From positions 1 to 64,000 of the forward strand of contig JBBSEW010000006.1 of NCBI GenBank assembly GCA_038239305.1: a DNA stretch of 64,000 nucleotides. Direction: 5' to 3'. This stretch comes from JALYUA01 sp038239305 (GTDB lineage: Bacteria; Acidobacteriota; Thermoanaerobaculia; UBA5066; Gp7-AA6). The translations under genes were made by a program, and so were the position numbers. Below, piece by piece: positions 7,825 through 15,950 of this stretch (position 1 is its first letter; every line of letters begins with the position of its first letter). The notes beneath the pieces are model-generated. The model ran no database searches, was not told the origin of the DNA, and saw only the letters and a program-made list of their open reading frames with translations.

Positions 7825-9309
7825 TTAATGAGGCCTCGAGATCGCCGCGGAGAGCTCGCTCAGTCCGTGCGCGATCCCCTCCGTATCCGCTCCGCCGTAC
7901 CCCAGCACGAATCCGGATCGGCGCGGCCTTCCGAGATAACACTCGGACAGGGGCAGGGTCCAGACGCCGCGTTCCGTCGCCCGCAGAGCGATCTCGCGGT
8001 CGCGGACGCCCGGCGGCAGAGCGGTCGCGAGGAACATCCCCGCGCGGTCGCCGAGCACCTCGAGCGGCAGCCTCTCCTTCCGGATCCCGTCGACGAGAGC
8101 GGTCCGGCGCTCGCGGCACAGGATGCGCATCCTCCGGATGTGGCGACCGAAGTGACCGTCGCGGATGAAATCCGCGAGCACCGCCTGGTGAAATATCGGC
8201 GAAGCGAAATCCATCACTCGTCGGACGTCCATGAAGGGCTTCACCAGATCGCGCGGGAGTGCGATGTAGCCGATGCGCAGAGTCGGGAACAGGATCTTCG
8301 TGAAGGTTCCGACGTAGATCACGCGCTCATCGCGATCGAGCCCCTGCAAGGACGCGATCGGCAGGCTCCCGTACCGATACTCGCTGTCGTAGTCGTCCTC
8401 GATGATCCAGGATCCGTTCCGGCGTGCCCAATCCAGCAGGAGAAGCCGGCGCGACGCGCTCATCGTCACGCCGAGAGGGAACTGGTGCGACGGGGTCACG
8501 TAAGCCGCCCGGGCGTTCCGGCAGCGGGCGATGCCCTCGGCGACATCCATCCCTTCTTCGTCCACAGGAACCGGAACGAGTCGCGCGCCTGCCAGGCTCA
8601 ACGCCTTCTGCGCGCCGAAGTAGCCGGGCTCCTCGATCCAGACCGGGCTGCCCTCGTCGAGCAGGACGCGGGCAGAGAGATCGAGAGCCTGCTGCGAACC
8701 GCTCACGATCATGATCTGGTCGGCCTCGCAGGTAACGGCGCGCGCGGTCCTCAGGTACTCCGCCACCGCTTCCCGCAGCGACAGCAGGCCCATCGGCCCC
8801 TGGAAATGCATCCGCTCCGGCGACGGGTTTCGGCTGTGGCGGGTGACGAGACTCGACCACACCGAAACCGGGAATCGATCGACCGGCGGCTGGCCGACGT
8901 TGAACGCTCCTCGTCCTCTCAACCAGGGCTTCGGCTCACTCCGGGCGAGAGCCGTGGCGCGCCGGGAGACGGTGCGCCGCCCCTTCCGAGGAATAGCCCG
9001 CCGTGAGAAAGGGGGAACGGGGATCGCGGACAGGTCTTCCGGAAGAGATCTCGCGACGAACGTTCCGGCGCCGACGCGGCTCTCGAAATATCCTTCCGCG
9101 AGGAGCTGCTCGAACGCGCTCAGCACGGGGATGCGGGAGATCTGAAGCTCCATCGCGAGGCTTCGCGTCGAGGGCAGCCGCTGCCCGCCACGGAGCTGGC
9201 GATCCACGACCGCATCGCGATATCCCTCGTAGAGCTGCCGGTAGAGCGGCTTTCCCGCGGTGCGATCCACGGCTACGATCGGCAGAATTCCGGGCGGCAT
9301 GGTCCTCAT
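7825..9309 (-). CDS. MocR/PdxR-family GntR regulator with aminotransferase-like domain
   Basis: 494 residues. Residues about 15-85 are a GntR winged helix (LYRQLYEGYRDAV, LPSTRSLAMELQISR). Residues about 130-490 are a fold-type-I aminotransferase-like domain, including the PLP-region motifs MIVSGSQQALDL and YVGTFTKILFPTLRIGY with the probable PLP lysine. MocR proteins bind PLP or amino acids and control vitamin B6, GABA or taurine genes. No pdxST or gabDT is adjacent, so the target is unknown. ATG codons at 9309 and 9300 are both possible. Confidence 0.88.
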   Translation of the reverse strand: MRTMPPGILPIVAVDRTAGKPLYRQLYEGYRDAVVDRQLRGGQRLPSTRSLAMELQISRIPVLSAFEQLLAEGYFESRVGAGTFVARSLPEDLSAIPVPPFSRRAIPRKGRRTVSRRATALARSEPKPWLRGRGAFNVGQPPVDRFPVSVWSSLVTRHSRNPSPERMHFQGPMGLLSLREAVAEYLRTARAVTCEADQIMIVSGSQQALDLSARVLLDEGSPVWIEEPGYFGAQKALSLAGARLVPVPVDEEGMDVAEGIARCRNARAAYVTPSHQFPLGVTMSASRRLLLLDWARRNGSWIIEDDYDSEYRYGSLPIASLQGLDRDERVIYVGTFTKILFPTLRIGYIALPRDLVKPFMDVRRVMDFASPIFHQAVLADFIRDGHFGRHIRRMRILCRERRTALVDGIRKERLPLEVLGDRAGMFLATALPPGVRDREIALRATERGVWTLPLSECYLGRPRRSGFVLGYGGADTEGIAHGLSELSAAISRPH

Positions 9310-9471
9310 TTCCCCAGCATAGTGGTCATATCAATCTCTTTGCAAGTGGCTCTTGCGACCAACCGCTTAGGAGGCCAGACTCGCTCTGGCCATACGGACG
9401 GCTCCGCCACGGGCGGAGGCCGATCCAGTTGAAATTGCCTCGATCCAAGGCCCCTCCGGGGCGGAGCTCTC

Positions 9472-10290
9472 ATGGAAACTGCCCGCGTCACACAGAATCC
9501 CACCCGCCTTCTCGTCGTCGAGGACGATCCCGGGATGCGCGCCGCCGTTCGATCCTTCATCGATGTCGAGCCCGACATGGAGATCGTCGGAGAGGCCAGC
9601 TCCGGAGCCGACGCCATCGAGTCCGTCCGGCGATTTGCTCCGGACGTCGTCCTTCTCGAAACGGAGCTGCCGGAGGGAAACGGGATCGCCCTCGTCGAGC
9701 GCTACGGCGTCGACCGCTTCCCGCCCACGATCTTCGTGATCGAGGATGAGCGCGACGCGGCGGATGCCTTTCGTATCAACGCCGTCGACTGCATCGTCAA
9801 GCCGTTCACCCACCAGCGATTCAAGACCACTCTCGAGCGCGTCCGACGGCACATGCGCCGGCAGGAAGGGCTCTCCCAGCTGCCGCGAACGGGCTCTTCG
9901 GCGATTTCCGCCGGTTCGACCGCCGACGGCTCCCCGGCGCGCCGCTACCCGCCGCGTCTCTGGATCCGGACCCGCGGCCAGTCGCGCGGTCAGGTGCTGG
10001 TCGTGAGCGTCGACGATATCGAGTGGATCGAGGCCCAGGCGCGATACTCGTGCGCGCACACGCGCGAGGGGGACCATCCGCTCCTCGAATCGATCAGCCA
10101 GATCGAGGCGCGACTCGACCCATCCCGTTTCGCCCGGGTCCACCGGTCCGCGATCGTGAACCTCGATCGCGTCGCCGAAGTTGTGTCGACGCGAAACACG
10201 CGAATCCTCGTTCTCCAGAACGGCACGCGCGTCCCGCTCTCGCGTTCCCGCAAACAGCACCTCTTCCAGCTCGCCGGCCAGAACGGCTGA
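9472..10290 (+). CDS. LytTR response regulator with degenerate receiver (RR1)
   Basis: 272 residues, with GGCGGAG upstream of the ATG. Residues about 12-125 form a receiver domain. The acidic pair (VVEDDPG) and the lysine (CIVKPF) are present. The phosphoacceptor position reads LLETELPEGNG, with Glu where Asp is expected, and the conserved Thr/Ser position is Ile (IFVIEDE). Residues about 170-270 are a LytTR DNA-binding domain (VDDIEWIEAQARYSCAHT, FARVHRSAIVNLDRV). It is a tandem paralogue of the next gene. Family knowledge suggests a transcription factor; Glu at the phosphorylation site may mimic the active state or make it phosphorylation-independent (inference). No LytS-type kinase is nearby. 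Confidence 0.85.
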   Translation: METARVTQNPTRLLVVEDDPGMRAAVRSFIDVEPDMEIVGEASSGADAIESVRRFAPDVVLLETELPEGNGIALVERYGVDRFPPTIFVIEDERDAADAFRINAVDCIVKPFTHQRFKTTLERVRRHMRRQEGLSQLPRTGSSAISAGSTADGSPARRYPPRLWIRTRGQSRGQVLVVSVDDIEWIEAQARYSCAHTREGDHPLLESISQIEARLDPSRFARVHRSAIVNLDRVAEVVSTRNTRILVLQNGTRVPLSRSRKQHLFQLAGQNG

Positions 10291-10345
10291 GGAATTTCAC
10301 CCGGCCGGGAATTTGTCGCGCGCCGTCCAAAATTCCGGCGCGCGG

Positions 10346-10422
10346 TCCAATCCTTTGTAGCAACTCCGGGAGGACTCGGGCTCGCCGGCCGTTCATGCAG
10401 CGACAGGCGGCACTTCGTGACA
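10346..10422 (+). promoter_or_regulatory. Candidate upstream activator sites for the RR2 sigma-54 promoter
   Basis: TCCAATCCTTTGTAGC at 10346-10361 and TTCGTGACA at 10414-10422, with GCCGTTCA at 10388, match a block before the TonB receptor gene (11726-11802) with the same internal spacing. The two TGTARC/GTKACA-like half-sites are inverted and begin 60 bp apart (TTTGTAGC 10354, TTCGTGACA 10414). They lie roughly 55-130 bp before the expected start site, where enhancer-binding activators of sigma-54 promoters usually bind. The activator is not identified in this window. Confidence 0.5.
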
Positions 10423-10451
10423 CATCGAGCCTCTCCCGGATCCTGTCAGCG

Positions 10452-10468
10452 TGGCACCTCCGTTGCTC
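10452..10468 (+). promoter_or_regulatory. Sigma-54 (RpoN) promoter for RR2
   Basis: TGGCACCTCCGTTGCTC fits the sigma-54 consensus TGGCAC-N5-TTGC, with exactly 10 bases between the -24 GG and the -12 GC. Transcription would begin near 10478. That leaves a leader of about 24 bases containing GGGAGG and a GTG start at 10502. A near-identical promoter is at 11843-11859. Confidence 0.8.
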
Positions 10469-10501
10469 TTTGTCCGCACAGACAGATCAAGGGAGGTGCG
10501 G

Positions 10502-11431
10502 GTGACAGTTGCGACCGATCGCTCCGACGAGGACCGCCGGCATGGAAATTCGATCCGGGACACCGCCGAGACGGAGTGGCCCCGGTGGAAATCACTCGAT
10601 CCCCGGGTTGCGGGACCGGAGGCCCTCCCGAACGGCGCCCGTGCCTTCCGGAATCCCACCCGTGTTCTCGTGATCGAACCCGATCCGGAGATGCGCACCG
10701 CTCTTCGAGCCTTCCTCGATGTCGAGCCCGACATGGAGATCGCCGGTGAGGCGAGCTCGGCAAAGGAGGCGTTCGAAACCCTCGCGCGTATCGCTCCGGA
10801 TGTCGTCCTCATCGAAGCCGAGATGCCCCTCATGAGCGGCATTTCTCTCGTGCAGGCCTACGGCGTGGATCGTTTTCCTCCGGCCGTATTCGTCATCGGG
10901 AACGAACGGGACGCGGCCGACGTGTTCCGGATCCAGGCGGTGGACTGCATCGTCAAGCCGTTCACCCACCAGCAGTTCCGCACGACGCTCGAGCGCGTCC
11001 GCAGCCACTTGCGCCGCGAAGCCGACGAACGCTCCGTTCGACGAATCCCCGTGGACCGTCACGACACCGCGGCCGACGCCCCTCGCTTCCCGAAGCGGCT
11101 GTGGACTCGGACGCGCGGACAGTCACGCGGCCAAGTCCTGATCCTGAACGTCGACGACATCGAATGGATCGAAGCGCAGGCGCGATACTCGTGCGCCCAC
11201 ACACGCACCGGTGAGCACCGCATCCTCGAATCCATAAGCCAGCTGGAGGCTCGCCTCGACCCGTCGCGATTCGCGCGGGTCCACCGATCCGCTCTCGTCA
11301 ACCTCGATCGCGTCGTCGAGGTCGTCTCGACGCGGAACACGCGACTGCTCGTGCTGCAAAACGGCACGCGGGTCCCGCTGAGCCGGTCGAGGAGGAGACG
11401 ATTGTTTCAGCTGGCAGGAGACCGAAGCTGA
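10502..11431 (+). CDS. LytTR response regulator with degenerate receiver (RR2)
   Basis: 309 residues from the GTG at 10502, chosen because AAGGGAGG lies 5-6 bases upstream and the sigma-54 promoter would make a short leader ending there. A 50-residue N-terminal extension absent from RR1 precedes the receiver. The receiver is more degenerate than in RR1: the acidic pair is VIEPDPE, the phosphoacceptor position is Glu (VLIEAEMPLMSG), and the Thr/Ser position is Ile (VFVIGNE); Lys is kept (CIVKPF). A C-terminal LytTR domain follows (VDDIEWIEAQARYSCAHT). RR1 and RR2 are clear tandem duplicates. It shares its promoter type and upstream sites with the TonB receptor gene downstream, so both may belong to one regulon. 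Confidence 0.85.
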   Translation: MTVATDRSDEDRRHGNSIRDTAETEWPRWKSLDPRVAGPEALPNGARAFRNPTRVLVIEPDPEMRTALRAFLDVEPDMEIAGEASSAKEAFETLARIAPDVVLIEAEMPLMSGISLVQAYGVDRFPPAVFVIGNERDAADVFRIQAVDCIVKPFTHQQFRTTLERVRSHLRREADERSVRRIPVDRHDTAADAPRFPKRLWTRTRGQSRGQVLILNVDDIEWIEAQARYSCAHTRTGEHRILESISQLEARLDPSRFARVHRSALVNLDRVVEVVSTRNTRLLVLQNGTRVPLSRSRRRRLFQLAGDRS

Positions 11432-11725
11432 AGCGAATCGACTCCCGTTGCGACGGAGCGAATCTCGTGATCTGCGATCGATCGAACTATCGAGTGACCG
11501 GAGATCGGTGACCGGAGGTTCGGTGTTCAACAGCGTTCACAGGGTCCTCTTCTCTCTCGATCTCACGATCCGGCGAGATCTCGTACTGCGGCCGGTGCGG
11601 CCGCCCGGTGCCTATTCCCGACTCCCCGACCGGCAGATGGGTCGATTGATCGCGAGATCATGAGATCGCGAGATCCCGAGATCAGCCCTTCAGCACCGGG
11701 CAATCTCCAATAATCCGTCTCCCAC
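11432..11725. other. Intergenic region with GATC-type octamer repeats
   Basis: No convincing gene. Short tandem repeats include CGATCGATCGAACTATCGA near 11475 and, at 11641-11684, several 8-bp units of the GATCGCGA type. The same repeat family lies at 15151, 17530, 37530, 46661 and 48359. The control region of the TonB receptor gene starts just after, at 11726. Confidence 0.6.
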
Positions 11726-11802
11726 TCCAATCGTTTGTAACCGCCCCCGGCGGCCCAATAGTCACGGCGCCGTTCAATGAGCGGACGGGGACGTTCGTTA
11801 CA
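11726..11802 (+). promoter_or_regulatory. Candidate upstream activator sites for the TonB-receptor sigma-54 promoter
   Basis: TCCAATCGTTTGTAAC (11726-11741) and TTCGTTACA (11794-11802) carry an exact TGTAAC/GTTACA inverted pair. GCCGTTCA lies between them at 11769. Order and spacing match the block before RR2 (10346-10422) to within one base. These are probable binding sites for a common activator. A LytTR-like GTT-containing repeat (GTT at 11772 and 11793, 21 bp apart) overlaps them, so LytTR binding is an alternative. Confidence 0.5.
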
Positions 11803-11842
11803 GCTCGTCGCCGTCGATGGTGCTCATTGCATTGAGACGTCG

Positions 11843-11859
11843 TGGCACTTCCGTTGCTC
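11843..11859 (+). promoter_or_regulatory. Sigma-54 (RpoN) promoter for the TonB-dependent receptor
   Basis: TGGCACTTCCGTTGCTC has consensus -24 and -12 elements with correct spacing. Transcription is expected near 11869, giving a leader of about 110 bases. The leader has an AAGGGAGGTGCG like that of RR2, but no suitable start codon follows it. The receptor's own ATG is at 11979. Confidence 0.78.
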
Positions 11860-11978
11860 TTTGTCTCGGCAGACAACAAAGGGAGGTGCGTCACGACACT
11901 TGGATCTCGGCACGGGAATCTCCACTCTTCGAAAGCGACATCCGTGATTTCTTTCGACCTTCTTTATTGGAGTTGCAC

Positions 11979-14900
11979 ATGATGCGAAGACTACTTTCTC
12001 TTGCGGTCGCGTTGTTCGCGATCGCGCTGCTCTGCCCGAAAGGAGCAGTCGCCCAGACGACCGGAACGATCGACGGCGTCGTCACCGACCAGAACGGCGG
12101 CGCGCTCCCGGGCGTCACCGTCGAGGCAACGAGCCCGCGGCTTCAGGGGGCTCGGTCGACGACGACCGACGCATCCGGACGCTTTCGGTTCGTCTCCCTT
12201 CCACCGGGCGCGTATACGGTCACGTCCAACCTGTCCGGCTTCGGCTCGGTTCAGAAGACCGCGAACGTCACGCTCGACTCGACCGTTACGGCCAACATGC
12301 AGCTGTCCCTCGCGACGAAGGAATCCGTCACGGTCTCCGGCGAAGCGCCGCTGATCGATACGACCTCGACGACGACGGGCTCGAGCTACTCGGCGAAAAT
12401 CATCGACAAGCTCCCGGTCGGGCGCAACTACGCGTCGATCGTGCTGTCGCAGCCGGGCGTCCAGATCGACAACGGCGAGTCGCAAGGGCGATCCCCCTCC
12501 GGTAACACCACGATGACCGGCGGCGGCATTTCGATCTACGGATCGACGTCGTCCGAGAACCTGTTCCTGATCGACGGCGTCAACACGACGAACGTCATCA
12601 AGGGCATGCAGGGCAAGAACATCAACACCGAATTCATCCAGGAAGTCGAAGTGAAGACCGGCGGCTATCAGGCCGAGTACGGCCGGGCCACCGGCGGCGT
12701 GGTCAATGTGATCACGAAGTCGGGCGGCAACGAGTTCCACGGGGACCTCTTCGGCTACTACAACTCGCCCGGCATGAGCTCCCGCGAGCGGTTCGACGTG
12801 ACGTCCGGCTATTCGCAGGCCGGCGACGCGGAACTGACTCCCGGCAACGTCATTACTCCCCAGGATCGCCGCGAAGGCGGAGTCGACTTCGGCGGATTTG
12901 CATGGAAGGACCGCGTGTGGTTCTACGGCGCGTATGACCGCACCCAGACCGACCAGAACGTCGTTCCCCTGCAGGGCGTTCCGGGCGTCGCGAACACAAA
13001 TTTCAATCAGCACTTTCTCTCGAACCTCTGGGCGGGCAAGCTGACGTTCAACATCGCCCAGGGAACGACCCTCATCGGCACGATGTTCGCTGACCCCCAG
13101 GTGAACACGGGCGCTCTGAGCATCCCGGCGAGCACGAATCCCAACACGTACAGCGGCCGTCGCGACATCGGCGGAACGGACTACGCGGGACGCGTGAACC
13201 AGCTCTTCGGATCGTTCGGCATCCTGACGGCGCAGTACAGCCGTCACATCGACCGGTTCAACACCACTCCCAACGGAACGGATGTCATCCGGGTCACCGA
13301 TGCCACCCCCGGGCAGCATCTCGATGCGAACGGAGACCCCGACGCCCGACCGGGCATCGTGACGGGCGGCTTCGGACAGGTTTTTGGGCCCACGATCAAC
13401 AACCAGAGCAAGCGCGATGGGTTCGGCGGTTCCTTCACGGCTTACGCCGGAAACATGGAGGTCAAGGCCGGCGCCGATTATCAGAAAGACGACACGCTCG
13501 GCTCGACATACCGCACGGGCGGGCAGGGCGTCGCGATCCTGACCTGCACCGGCTCGGGAACGCGCAATTGCAACACGGCGCTCGCGCCGACGTACACGAA
13601 CGCGCTCGGCGACACGCACCAGGTCTTCTTTCAGCACGCGTACTTCGCGGCGAGCGGCACGGACCTCACCCCGCTGGTCACCGCTCCCTTCAACACTCCT
13701 TCCAAGCGGACGGGTCTCTTCGTTCAGGATCAGTGGCGCCTTCTTCCCACGCTGACGGTCAATGCCGGCGTGCGGTGGGACCAGGACAAGAGCTACCGTG
13801 GCGACGGCGTTCTGGCCTTCAATCTCAACAACGAGTGGGCGCCTCGTGGCGGCTTCGTGTGGGATTTCATGGGCGACGGCTCGAGCAAGCTCTACGGCTC
13901 CGCCGGCCGCTTCTATTATTCGATTCCGACGGACTTGAACGCCCGCGTGTTCACGGCGAACACAAACGTCAACGTCTTCAACTACAGCCCGACGTCGACC
14001 GCCCAGGACCCGACGGCGCCCCGCGGCCGCACGGTCCAGGTCGGTTCCTTCGCGGGAGAGCCCGTGGACGCGGGTCTCAAGGCCCCGTATCAGGATGAGT
14101 ACACCCTGGGCGTCGAGAAGGCACTCGATCCGACTCTCTCCGTGGGTTTGAAGGGCACGTACCGGTCGCTCGGCCGCACGGTCGAAGATCGTTGCGACCT
14201 CGACTACAACAGCGCGCTCACCCAGTTCAACTCCTGCGCGATCTTCAATCCGGGCAGCAACGGCCCCGCGGCCAACGGCTCGTTCCCGACCTGCGACGGT
14301 TCCGTCAATCCGACGGACCCGAATGCGGGTACCTGCGGTCTGACGGGTGTCGCGGTTCCAGCGGCGAAACGCATCTTCCGCGGCATAGAGCTCACGGCTC
14401 GCAAGCAGTTCTCGCAGGCGCTCTGGGCGCAGGTCTCCTACCTGTATTCAACCCTGCGCGGCAACTACTCCGGCGCGATCCGCGAGGCCTCCGGTCAGAC
14501 GGACCCCGGCATCAATGCGGACTATGACTACAACCAGTTCCTGACCAACGCCTACGGCAACCTCGAGCTCGACCGGCCGCACCAGTTCCGGTTGGACTCG
14601 GTGTATACGGCTCCGTTCGGCCTCGCGGTCGGTGTTCAGGCCTACGTCCGCAGCGGCGTTCCCACTTCCCGCAACGGATACTTCAACGGTTTCTACACCA
14701 CGGAGCTCTTCCTCGATCAGCGGGGATCCGACGGACGTCTTCCGACCGACTACGAGGCGAACATCTCGCTCGCCTACAACATCGCGCTCGGTCCCGTCAC
14801 GGTCACTCCGCAGCTCTATGTTTTCAACCTCCTGAACCGGCAGACGGTCATCTCGACGGACACGGCGTTCAACATCAACGGAACGTTCGTGACGACCCCG

Positions 14901-15071
14901 GGCAGCCCGTTCTACGGACAGGCCGGCGTCGAGCCCGGAAAGACCGGTCCGGACGGAACGATCTGCCCGGCGGCGTCTTCCGGTCCCTGCTCGGACAACC
15001 CGGACTATCGCAAGGCGACGGCTCGGATCGGTTCGCGCCTCCTTCGGGCGGCTCTGAAGATCACCTTCTAA
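11979..15071 (+). CDS. Oar-type TonB-dependent receptor with carboxypeptidase-regulatory domain
   Basis: 1030 residues from the ATG at 11979 (GGAG 6 bases upstream). A signal peptide ends at about GAVAQ, residue 26. Residues about 28-120 form a carboxypeptidase-regulatory-like beta-sandwich (TIDGVVTDQNGGALPGVTV, DASGRFRFVSLPPGAYTV). A plug domain follows (LFLIDGVNTTNV, YGRATGGVVNVITKSGGNEF), then a long barrel ending in ALKITF, the usual C-terminal aromatic. Oar-like receptors are common in Acidobacteriota and are thought to import carbohydrates or peptides, or to export proteins in Myxococcus. No SusD-like partner is adjacent. Expression is probably sigma-54 dependent (promoter at 11843). 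Confidence 0.92.
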   Translation: MMRRLLSLAVALFAIALLCPKGAVAQTTGTIDGVVTDQNGGALPGVTVEATSPRLQGARSTTTDASGRFRFVSLPPGAYTVTSNLSGFGSVQKTANVTLDSTVTANMQLSLATKESVTVSGEAPLIDTTSTTTGSSYSAKIIDKLPVGRNYASIVLSQPGVQIDNGESQGRSPSGNTTMTGGGISIYGSTSSENLFLIDGVNTTNVIKGMQGKNINTEFIQEVEVKTGGYQAEYGRATGGVVNVITKSGGNEFHGDLFGYYNSPGMSSRERFDVTSGYSQAGDAELTPGNVITPQDRREGGVDFGGFAWKDRVWFYGAYDRTQTDQNVVPLQGVPGVANTNFNQHFLSNLWAGKLTFNIAQGTTLIGTMFADPQVNTGALSIPASTNPNTYSGRRDIGGTDYAGRVNQLFGSFGILTAQYSRHIDRFNTTPNGTDVIRVTDATPGQHLDANGDPDARPGIVTGGFGQVFGPTINNQSKRDGFGGSFTAYAGNMEVKAGADYQKDDTLGSTYRTGGQGVAILTCTGSGTRNCNTALAPTYTNALGDTHQVFFQHAYFAASGTDLTPLVTAPFNTPSKRTGLFVQDQWRLLPTLTVNAGVRWDQDKSYRGDGVLAFNLNNEWAPRGGFVWDFMGDGSSKLYGSAGRFYYSIPTDLNARVFTANTNVNVFNYSPTSTAQDPTAPRGRTVQVGSFAGEPVDAGLKAPYQDEYTLGVEKALDPTLSVGLKGTYRSLGRTVEDRCDLDYNSALTQFNSCAIFNPGSNGPAANGSFPTCDGSVNPTDPNAGTCGLTGVAVPAAKRIFRGIELTARKQFSQALWAQVSYLYSTLRGNYSGAIREASGQTDPGINADYDYNQFLTNAYGNLELDRPHQFRLDSVYTAPFGLAVGVQAYVRSGVPTSRNGYFNGFYTTELFLDQRGSDGRLPTDYEANISLAYNIALGPVTVTPQLYVFNLLNRQTVISTDTAFNINGTFVTTPGSPFYGQAGVEPGKTGPDGTICPAASSGPCSDNPDYRKATARIGSRLLRAALKITF

Positions 15072-15098
15072 GTCACTTCCCTTCCTCGTGCTCTTTTC

Positions 15099-15126
15099 GG
15101 GGCGGCTTCGGCCGCCCCCTTTTTTT
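15099..15126 (+). terminator. Intrinsic terminator of the TonB-receptor gene
   Basis: GGGGCGGC, a TTCG tetraloop and GCCGCCCC form an 8-bp GC stem followed by C and a run of seven T. It lies 28 bp past the receptor stop codon. It is the clearest Rho-independent terminator in the window. Confidence 0.92.
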
Positions 15127-15150
15127 CTGCTGGAGGGGCGAGGAGTGCGC

Positions 15151-15200
15151 GGGATCGGGTGATTTCATGATCGGGTGATCGGATGATCGGATGATCCATC
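15151..15200. repeat. GATCGG(A/G)T octamer tandem repeat
   Basis: After the terminator, units such as GATCGGGT, GATCGGAT and GATCCATC follow one another in 8-bp steps. They belong to the same intergenic octamer class as the arrays at 11641, 17530, 37526, 46661 and 48359. Confidence 0.6.
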
Positions 15201-15288
15201 GCCCGGATCGAATGAGGTAGAAATCGGGAAGAGGCCCACCGGAGTCCGTGGCGTATTAGGATCTGCGCCAACCCCTCGGAGGTGCCTC

Positions 15289-15897
15289 ATGACGAAGGAT
15301 CCGCGCGTCGACGCTTACATCGGCCGGGCGGCGGCTTTTGCGAAACCAATCCTCCGCCATCTGCGCCGGCTCGTGCACGAGGGTGTCCCCGAGGTCGAAG
15401 AGGGCATCCGGTGGAGCTCCCCCTCGTTCCTCGTCGGAGGGCAGATACTCTGCGGGATGGCCGCCTTTCAGAAACATTGCGCGTTCGGCTTCTGGCACAA
15501 GGGAATGCAGACGGCGCTCGGCGCGGACGGAAAGTCCGGCGAGGCGATGGGGAGTCTCGGACGCATCATGAGCCTGCGCGACCTTCCCTCGGATCGCGCG
15601 ATGGCGCGATATTTCCGCCAGGCCGTGGCGCTCCACGAATCCGGCGTCCCGGCGAGGCCCCGCCCCAAACGCTCGCCCGCGGCACCCGTGGCCGTGCCCT
15701 CGGATCTGAAGGCCGGGCTCCGCGGGAACAAGGCGGCCGGCTCGACGTTCGAACGCCTGAGCCCCAGCGGCCGGAAGGATTACGTCGAATGGATCACGGA
15801 GGCCCGGCGCGCCGAGACGAGGCAGAAACGCCTCTCGACAGCGCTCGAGTGGCTCGCGGAGGGCAAGGGCCGGAACTGGAAGTACGAGAATTGCTGA
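15289..15897 (+). CDS. DUF1801 / YdeI (OmdA)-like protein
   Basis: 202 residues, with GGAGG just before the ATG. Residues about 5-125 resemble DUF1801 (RHLRRLVHEGVPEVEEGIRW, FGFWHKGMQ). Residues about 150-200 match the YdeI/OmpD-associated C-terminal segment (KDYVEWITEARRAETRQKRL). Such proteins are small and cytosolic; YdeI has been linked to peptide resistance in enterobacteria, but the molecular function is not known. It is followed 53 bp later by the Sel1 lipoprotein gene. Confidence 0.75.
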   Translation: MTKDPRVDAYIGRAAAFAKPILRHLRRLVHEGVPEVEEGIRWSSPSFLVGGQILCGMAAFQKHCAFGFWHKGMQTALGADGKSGEAMGSLGRIMSLRDLPSDRAMARYFRQAVALHESGVPARPRPKRSPAAPVAVPSDLKAGLRGNKAAGSTFERLSPSGRKDYVEWITEARRAETRQKRLSTALEWLAEGKGRNWKYENC

Positions 15898-15950
15898 TCC
15901 GGGACCTTCGCCGTCACGCGAATATTTCGGGAACGCGAGAGGAGCCTCCT

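Noticed and set aside
9331..9350. TCAATCTCTTTGCA before RR1 as a third copy of the activator site.
   Set aside because: Only the first half is similar; the GCCGTTCA and TTCGKKACA elements and a sigma-54 promoter are missing.
10444..10507. Long inverted repeat around the RR2 start (GCACCTCC with GGAGGTGC, plus TGTCA with TGACA) read as a structured RNA; the TonB leader has a similar form at 11839-11897.
   Set aside because: The left arm coincides with the -24 element of a consensus sigma-54 promoter. If that promoter is used, transcription starts inside the loop and the left arm is not in the RNA. The sequence conservation is better explained by the promoter.
11448..11663. 71-codon frame between RR2 and the TonB receptor.
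   Set aside because: It spans GATC octamer repeats, has no ribosome binding site and no recognisable motif.
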